From assembly GCA_949957035.1 (NCBI GenBank), contig CATLIP010000065.1, positions 1 to 10,837 of the forward strand: a DNA stretch of 10,837 nt. The letters run 5' to 3'. Origin of the DNA: an uncultured Lachnospiraceae bacterium (GTDB taxonomy: Bacteria; Bacillota_A; Clostridia; Lachnospirales; Lachnospiraceae). The notes beneath the pieces were generated by a model. That model did not search any database. It saw only the letters and a list, made by a program, of their open reading frames with translations, and was not told the DNA's origin. The position numbers were made by a program, and so were the translations under genes. Shown here one piece after another: positions 6,349 through 10,837 of the stretch (positions are counted from its first letter, which is position 1; every line of letters begins with the position of its first letter).

Positions 6349-8916
6349 CTAAACGGCAATAATCTCGCAATTACACCCTGTCTGTTTCTTAAACTCCTCA
6401 GTAAGCAAATCCTGCTTCTCCTGCTCTAACTGCCCCCGTATCTTTACCTGCACCGCCTTCTGGCTGGACAGATAAGACGGATTCTTCAAAGGTGTAATCC
6501 CATACTTCATGCACAACACCTGTACCGTCTTAAACAGCGTATTCTGGTTCACCTTATCCGCAATACGTATCCGCCATCCTGTCTGGTCGGCCAAAGCCTT
6601 AAGTATCTCGCCATATTGTCTTCCAATCATAGGGGAAATAAAACTGACCTCCAGATATTTCCCCTGGGAATCCTGTTTCAGACTTCTCTTATCCGGTCTG
6701 TGAGGAAGCTTAGCAAACGCCCGGTCAATCTCCAAAAATGCCTGATTCTGCTCGGCCGCCTCTAAAGCGGCATCCTCTGGCACAAACAAATCAAGGCCCC
6801 CGCTCAACTCTGTCTGACCATTCGCTGACAGATTGTCTAATGGATTCCCATGGGGATTCCATCCCGTCTCCGACCTGCCGTTCACCAGCAGATTCCATCC
6901 CGTCTCCAACCGAAAACGCCTCATGGCCTCTATGTCAGAATCCTTGCCGCCCTTTCCGGAAAGTGTGACGGAATAGCATTTCTTGTCTTGGAAATAAGAC
7001 GTCTTCAAAAGCCGCTCCCCGAAAAGCAGAGATAATAATAATCCCGCCGCATTGTGGTTCATGGCGGGATTCATTCCCACCCTCCAATCGGTTTCCTGAT
7101 TGAAAAGCTCTGCTTTTTTCTGAAAATCCTCCATATTCTGGCTGTCCGGATAGTCAAATTGCAGCGATACCTCTTTCCTCTCAATATGATAGCTAATCTT
7201 CCGATAGGCATATTCTTCAAATATTGCAAGAATTTTCTGTTCCAATTCCTGCATGGTCAGCTCTTTCGGCGCTAAAGCCTCCGCCACCCCTTCCGGTGTG
7301 TTGGCTTCAAATAAGAACAGCCTGCGGGCATTAGGTATAAAATAATGACTATGAAGGAAAATATCCTGCATTTTTGCCATGACTGCATCTCCATAATCCC
7401 TCTTACTGCCATACCAAATCTGGGCAATCTGGGACACTGACAAGGCTTTTCCAAAGTAATGCTCCTGCCAATAATCCCATAACAGCTTCTCATCCTCCGC
7501 CCCAAACTCCCGCTTCATCTGCATGGTATCATCCAGGCGAAATCCTAATTGTTTGCGCTTATTGCGAAGTTCAATCTCATATTCCTGCCCACATTCAGGC
7601 AAATAGACCTGCCGCCGGTAATCCTCAGATGCCAGTTCATTTCCCAACTGGTCAATCGCGTCTTTATTGCCATGTACCAGAAATATCCGTCGTGAGGACA
7701 GTCGTTCCAGAAGAGCCATTATCTCGGATTTATCGCCATGAGCTGACAATCCTACCTGTTCAATACGGCATTTTACGGGAACGATACTTCCTCCTACTGT
7801 CAGGCTCCCTCCTGTTGGATTCTCCAACAAATTCAATAACTGCCGTCCGGGCGACTCTTCGTCCTGATATCCTGTGATAATAATGCAGGCATCCTCTGAA
7901 GGCGCCAGTAATTTTGCATACTGGGCGCTGGGACCGCCCGTCAACATGCCTGAACTGGAAATCAGTATGACAGGTTCACTGCCTGATAACAACTCATCCC
8001 GCTTCTTAGCCGGGTCAACCGGCTGAATCTCCTTTGTATAAAATGGTTCATTTCCCTTTAAGATACGTTTTCCCAATGCATTTTTCAGATAAATGGGATT
8101 CCTGACGTACATCCGGTTAATATCCCGAACCATACCGTCCACAAACACAGGCACAGCCGGAATCTCTTGATTCAGAAAGGCTGTACGAAGAATCAGCAGA
8201 ACTTCCTGCGCCCGTCCTAAGGCAAATGTGGGAATCAATATTTTCTTCTTCTGCGCGATACATTCTTTCACTAACTCCACCAGTCGCTTCTCCTCCACCA
8301 GTCGATTGGCATGAAGCCGATTCCCGTAGGTAGTCTCCACGATGGCGACGTCCGGGCGAAGCTTCGGGATTCGGATTCCTTCTATGGTGCGCTGAGAAAA
8401 GGCCGAAAAATCCCCTGAATAGAACAGGCTTCCATCCTCCGTAACCAGATATATGCATGCCGCCCCTGCGATATGCCCCGCCGGATAGAAGGTCAAAGTA
8501 AATCCGTCAAATATAGGAAAAGGAGTCTGATAACCGACAGGGTGCACCCGCCCTAACATGGCAAGCACATCCTGCTCTGAGTAATGAGGAATCTCATCCT
8601 CTCGATAATTCATAATCTTAAGGCTGTCATAAAGCAATACCCTGGTCAAATCCTCTGTCATAGCTGTCATATAGATACGCGCACCGGGATATGCCTTGCT
8701 GATTATCGGAAGCGTTCCGATATGGTCCATGTGGGCATGGCTTATGATAATTGCATCCACCCCGCCCTGCTCCTGTATTGTCCGAAAATCGGGAATCGGA
8801 TCTTTTGACGCAGACTGCCGAATTCCGGAATCCAGCAGGATTCCCTTGCCTGCGATTCTGATATAGATACAGCTGCCGCCAATCTCCATGGCGCCGCCAA
8901 GAAAGTGTAGGTTCAT
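6349..8916 (-). CDS. MBL-fold beta-CASP RNase-like protein with long C-terminal extension
   Basis: The first ~450 residues are a metallo-beta-lactamase/beta-CASP nuclease of the CPSF/RNase J superfamily, expected to cut RNA using two zinc ions. All key residues are present: HAHMDH (60-65), H148 in PAGHIAG, D169 in YSGDF, E194 in VETTYG, SSSGMLTGGP (320-329), H393 in GLSAHGD and H415 in LVHGNKD. Canonical single-domain relatives end soon after this point (roughly 450-550 residues). This protein has 855. Residues 460-550 are mostly helical (a possible winged helix near 490-537), and four similar beta-alpha-beta units follow at 585-617, 648-680, 755-787 and 822-854, each ending in (E/Q)T(G/D)(W/C). 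They resemble KH RNA-binding modules, so an RNA-targeted nuclease is likely. A low-complexity linker (681-725) separates the second and third. The start is ATG at 8914-8916, with GGAAGG about 11 bases ahead. Confidence 0.88.
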   Translation of the reverse strand: MNLHFLGGAMEIGGSCIYIRIAGKGILLDSGIRQSASKDPIPDFRTIQEQGGVDAIIISHAHMDHIGTLPIISKAYPGARIYMTAMTEDLTRVLLYDSLKIMNYREDEIPHYSEQDVLAMLGRVHPVGYQTPFPIFDGFTLTFYPAGHIAGAACIYLVTEDGSLFYSGDFSAFSQRTIEGIRIPKLRPDVAIVETTYGNRLHANRLVEEKRLVELVKECIAQKKKILIPTFALGRAQEVLLILRTAFLNQEIPAVPVFVDGMVRDINRMYVRNPIYLKNALGKRILKGNEPFYTKEIQPVDPAKKRDELLSGSEPVILISSSGMLTGGPSAQYAKLLAPSEDACIIITGYQDEESPGRQLLNLLENPTGGSLTVGGSIVPVKCRIEQVGLSAHGDKSEIMALLERLSSRRIFLVHGNKDAIDQLGNELASEDYRRQVYLPECGQEYEIELRNKRKQLGFRLDDTMQMKREFGAEDEKLLWDYWQEHYFGKALSVSQIAQIWYGSKRDYGDAVMAKMQDIFLHSHYFIPNARRLFLFEANTPEGVAEALAPKELTMQELEQKILAIFEEYAYRKISYHIERKEVSLQFDYPDSQNMEDFQKKAELFNQETDWRVGMNPAMNHNAAGLLLSLLFGERLLKTSYFQDKKCYSVTLSGKGGKDSDIEAMRRFRLETGWNLLVNGRSETGWNPHGNPLDNLSANGQTELSGGLDLFVPEDAALEAAEQNQAFLEIDRAFAKLPHRPDKRSLKQDSQGKYLEVSFISPMIGRQYGEILKALADQTGWRIRIADKVNQNTLFKTVQVLCMKYGITPLKNPSYLSSQKAVQVKIRGQLEQEKQDLLTEEFKKQTGCNCEIIAV
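6856..6911. repeat. In-frame 36-base direct duplication inside the beta-CASP gene
   Basis: Two 20-base stretches, 6856-6875 and 6892-6911, differ at one base and lie exactly 36 bases (12 codons) apart. On the coding strand they encode ETGWN twice (671-675 and 683-687): the end of the second KH-like unit and a copy in the linker. The duplication keeps the frame, and the near-identity suggests it is recent. Confidence 0.85.
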
Positions 8917-8948
8917 GTAGTTTTCATTCCTTCCTCAGTTCTATATTC

Positions 8949-8977
8949 AGTTTAACCAACGCTTTCTTGAAAATCAA
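8949..8977 (-). promoter_or_regulatory. Candidate promoter of the beta-CASP gene
   Basis: On the minus strand TTGATT (8972-8977), 17 bases, TAAACT (8949-8954), about 33 bases ahead of the start codon. Each box matches the sigma-A consensus at four of six positions; the spacing is ideal. It probably drives the beta-CASP, flavodoxin-ferredoxin and small XRE genes together. Confidence 0.55.
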
Positions 8978-9076
8978 TCCTTTTTTTGGATAAGTAATCT
9001 TTTCACTGTCTGAGCGGGAATTGTCCTGTCTCTTACTTACTCCGCAATATTTTTATACTTTTATCCCATATGCTTA

Positions 9077-9105
9077 TTGCTTTTCCTCCTTTTATGCAAT
9101 ATGAT
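9077..9105 (+). promoter_or_regulatory. Promoter of galE
   Basis: TTGCTT (9077-9082), a 17-base spacer and TATGAT (9100-9105) lie 57 bases ahead of the galE start. An inverted repeat TATTGC...GCAATA (9075-9080 and 9096-9101) overlaps the -35 box and enters the -10 box, so a repressor could act here; this last point is inference. Confidence 0.6.
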
Positions 9106-9162
9106 AATAATTAAGAAATAAAGTTCCAAAACATTTGCAACAGAACAGGAGGAATTATAATT

Positions 9163-10182
9163 ATGGCAAATATTTTAATTACCGGAGGGGCCGGCTACAT
9201 CGGCAGTCACACAGCTTTAGAGTTACTGAACAAGGGGTATCAGGTAACTGTATATGATAATCTTTCCAACTCTTCTGAGGAATCTCTGAAAAGAGTGGAA
9301 GAACTCACCGGGAAGAAGATTACATTCTACGAAGGCGATGTGTGCGACGCCGACGGACTTCGTGCATTATTCGAGAAGGAATCTATTGATGCTGTTATCC
9401 ACTGTGCCGCCCTGAAAGCTGTGGGTGAATCCGTCCAAAAGCCTCTGGAATATTACCACAATAATATTACCGGTACGCTGACGCTGATGGATGTAATGCG
9501 CAAAGCCGGAGTGAAGAGAATTGTATTCAGCTCTTCCGCTACTGTTTATGGAAGCCCTGAGGTTATGCCCATTACTGAGGACTGCCCTAAGGGACAGTGT
9601 ACAAACCCTTACGGATGGACAAAATCTATGATGGAGCAGATTATGACTGACCTGCAGAAATCTGACCCGGAATGGAACGTTATCCTGCTCCGCTACTTCA
9701 ATCCGGTTGGAGCTCATAAGAGCGGACGTATCGGCGAGGACCCGAAGGGGATTCCGAATAATCTGATGCCATATATTTCTCAGGTTGCTGTGGGAAAATT
9801 GGAAAAGCTGGGCGTATTTGGCAATGACTATGACACTCCGGACGGTACGGGCGTACGTGATTATATCCACGTTGTAGATTTGGCTGTCGGACACGTGAAG
9901 GCGATTGATTATATTATGACCAACCCGGGTCTGGATGTGATTAACTTGGGGACCGGAACAGGATATTCTGTTCTGGATATGGCGAAGGCCTTCGGGAAGG
10001 CTTGCGGGAAAGAGATTCCTTATGAGATTAAACCGAGAAGAGAGGGCGATATCGCTATGTGTTATGCAGACCCGGCTAAGGCGGCCAGGGTGCTTGGCTG
10101 GAAGGCAGAACGGGGATTGGAAGAGATGTGTGAAGATACCTGGAGATGGCAGTCTCAGAATCCGAATGGGTATCGTGAATAG
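9163..10182 (+). CDS. galE: UDP-glucose 4-epimerase
   Basis: The enzyme interconverts UDP-galactose and UDP-glucose with bound NAD, the last step of the Leloir galactose pathway and the source of UDP-galactose for cell-surface polysaccharides. It is a 339-residue protein of normal length for the extended short-chain dehydrogenase family. The NAD-binding GGAGYIGS is at residues 8-15, D32/N33 of YDNLSNS fit the cofactor ribose contact, SSSATVYG (123-130) carries the catalytic serine region, and the YxxxK pair is Y150 and K154 in NPYGWTK. The RYFNPVGAH, [14 protein letters not shown] and [12 protein letters not shown] segments are GalE signatures. An AGGAGG lies about 10 bases before the ATG. 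No galK or galT is adjacent, so a housekeeping role is more likely than an inducible galactose operon. Confidence 0.97.
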   Translation: MANILITGGAGYIGSHTALELLNKGYQVTVYDNLSNSSEESLKRVEELTGKKITFYEGDVCDADGLRALFEKESIDAVIHCAALKAVGESVQKPLEYYHNNITGTLTLMDVMRKAGVKRIVFSSSATVYGSPEVMPITEDCPKGQCTNPYGWTKSMMEQIMTDLQKSDPEWNVILLRYFNPVGAHKSGRIGEDPKGIPNNLMPYISQVAVGKLEKLGVFGNDYDTPDGTGVRDYIHVVDLAVGHVKAIDYIMTNPGLDVINLGTGTGYSVLDMAKAFGKACGKEIPYEIKPRREGDIAMCYADPAKAARVLGWKAERGLEEMCEDTWRWQSQNPNGYRE

Positions 10183-10197
10183 GGTAATTTGATATTG

Positions 10198-10243
10198 GAA
10201 GAGGCGCCGGCGGGAAATGCTTTTTTTTCGTCGGCGCTTCTTC
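10198..10243. terminator. Long hairpin between galE and the sodC remnant
   Basis: Bases 10198-10212 pair with 10229-10243 over 15 positions, two of them G-U, around a 16-base loop. It starts 15 bases past the galE stop. The run of eight T (10221-10228) lies inside the loop rather than after the stem, and what follows is ATTTGGGGAGTTTTT. It is a plausible galE terminator, and it also stands between the two convergent frames, but it is not a textbook form. Confidence 0.6.
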
Positions 10244-10264
10244 ATTTGGGGAGTTTTTGGTATT

Positions 10265-10483
10265 TTAAGTAAGTTCCGGATTCCAGGCTACGATTTCTCC
10301 GCAGGCAATCATTTCGCCTGCGTCGCCTGATGGCTGACTGTGAAAATCATCGGCTTTCTCGTGAATGATAACTGTGCGGCCAATCACATCTTCGGGATAA
10401 AAGCGGTTGGTATATACTGCCATCCATGCATTACCGTCGTTGCTTAGTAACGGCGGTAGATCGCCGGCATGCCAGGGGTGCAT
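10265..10483 (-). pseudogene. sodC: Cu/Zn superoxide dismutase, C-terminal remnant
   Basis: The 72 residues match the C-terminal half of a bacterial Cu/Zn superoxide dismutase, which converts superoxide to peroxide and oxygen. HPWHAGDLPPLL (2-13) contains the zinc-ligand pair H5 and D8, DVIGRTVIIHEKADDF (32-47) contains the copper ligand H41, and QPSGDAGEMIACGEI (50-64) contains the disulfide cysteine C61. The position that holds the active-site arginine in well-studied enzymes reads Met58. The N-terminal half, with the other copper and zinc histidines and any signal peptide, is absent: upstream the frame runs only seven more codons before TAG at 10505-10507. No translation of 10484-10837 I tried restores it. 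The ATG at 10483 has no ribosome-binding site. It is probably a dead remnant; a frameshift in the A6 run near 10500 alone would not recover the missing half. Confidence 0.75.
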
Positions 10484-10509
10484 GGTATTTGCCGGTTCTT
10501 TTTTCTACC

Positions 10510-10521
10510 AGTAACGTTACT
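10510..10521. promoter_or_regulatory. Perfect 12-bp palindrome AGTAACGTTACT
   Basis: The sequence is its own reverse complement and lies just upstream of the sodC remnant. It is long enough to be an operator for a dimeric regulator, but no promoter boxes or second copy were found nearby, so function is a guess. Confidence 0.3.
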
Positions 10522-10786
10522 ATTCACAGCCAATGTCATTTACTTAGCATCTTATAGTAGTGTAATCCAGTGCTTACAAGCAGATTGCCTGTCAACTTAA
10601 GAGAAAGAAGGGGGATATCTGTTCCCAAGACCAGATGAAATGCTATAGATTCAAGAATGCTCCTTATGCTGAGACACAATGTATACAATTATGGCAATAG
10701 AAAAGCATCACAACAAGACGAATTTATGATATTAAAAAAAATCATTTTCATTCGTCTCATTTTAAGGTATATTTATTATGGTTAGA

Positions 10787-10817
10787 CAGCTTTTGTTAAT
10801 TACGATAACAAAAGCTG
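10787..10817. repeat. Perfect 12-bp stem-loop near the right edge
   Basis: CAGCTTTTGTTA (10787-10798) and its exact reverse complement (10806-10817) enclose a 7-base loop, ATTACGA. No T-run follows on either strand, and the stem is AT-rich, so a standard terminator is unlikely. It could be an operator, a mobile-element end or part of an unseen leader. Confidence 0.6.
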
Positions 10818-10837
10818 ATTGGAAGTTTGAACCTTGC

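Larger units (their letters stand above)
10484..10837. other. Gene-poor right end of the window
   Basis: These 354 AT-rich bases contain no gene I can support. The sodC homology ends at their left edge. Short frames exist: a 21-codon one from 10635 to 10700 beginning MKCYRF, and a frame opening at ATG 10778 that is still open at the window end (MVRQLLLITI...). Neither has a convincing ribosome-binding site or a family resemblance, though TAAGG precedes the second. The only ordered elements are the 12-bp palindrome at 10510-10521 and the stem-loop at 10787-10817. The stretch may be decayed sequence, or the upstream region of a gene to the right. Confidence 0.5.

Noticed and set aside
4412..8916. 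A defence or toxin-antitoxin system formed by the XRE, MerR and MBL genes
   Set aside because: None of the genes shows toxin, restriction or abortive-infection domains; each fits ordinary regulation or RNA processing.
9367..10245. A 292-residue open frame on the minus strand, antisense to galE
   Set aside because: The galE reading is unmistakable and full length. The antisense frame has no domain signature.
10725..10760. A Fur or other metal-regulator box in the AT-rich tract around ATCATTTTCATT
   Set aside because: The match to the inverted Fur repeat is partial and there is no promoter or metal gene beside it.
1..10837. CRISPR arrays, tRNA, rRNA and insertion sequences
   Set aside because: No regularly spaced repeats, cloverleaf or rRNA-like sequence, or transposase-like frame was seen on either strand.

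Overview
The window looks like chromosomal DNA of a low-to-mid-GC Gram-positive anaerobe, most likely a Clostridia/Lachnospiraceae relative. This rests on strong AGGAGG ribosome-binding sites, canonical sigma-A promoters, a two-gene SUF-like (SMS) Fe-S assembly locus, a TipA-type MerR regulator, an EFR1-type flavodoxin/ferredoxin protein and oxygen-sensitive Fe-S proteins. The taxonomic call is inference; there is no rRNA or other marker gene.

Left part (1-2626). A SufC-like ATPase gene (minus strand) is followed 17 bases later by a SufB/SufD-like scaffold gene that is broken at the window edge. The reading frame stops at base 89, and the missing continuation of the same protein appears on the opposite strand at bases 1-84, so the left edge is a fold-back. 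Divergent from sufC is an unrecognised four-helix membrane protein with a very acidic N-terminus (1349-2059). It converges, through a shared hairpin, on a GNAT acetyltransferase (2114-2626).

Middle part (2706-5483). All genes are on the minus strand: a membrane-anchored XRE regulator, a radical SAM protein with its own near-consensus promoter and a terminator hairpin, a MerR/TipAS drug-sensing regulator whose promoter has the 19-bp spacer typical of MerR control, and a 65-residue XRE regulator.

Right part (5518-10837). A probable minus-strand transcription unit runs from an 855-residue metallo-beta-lactamase/beta-CASP RNase-like protein, to an EFR1-type flavodoxin-ferredoxin, to the small XRE gene. 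The beta-CASP protein has a C-terminal half of about 400 residues that is not part of the core nuclease. In it I see four ungapped repeats of a beta-alpha-beta pattern resembling KH RNA-binding domains, the most interesting feature in the window. Divergent from it is galE (UDP-glucose 4-epimerase), followed by a hairpin and then by the C-terminal half of a Cu/Zn superoxide dismutase without its N-terminal half. The last about 350 bases hold no convincing gene but contain a perfect 12-bp palindrome and a perfect 12-bp stem-loop.

The genes are mostly housekeeping or regulatory (Fe-S assembly, RNA processing, nucleotide-sugar metabolism, stress sensing). I see no CRISPR array, transposase, phage module, tRNA or rRNA, and no recognisable defence system.
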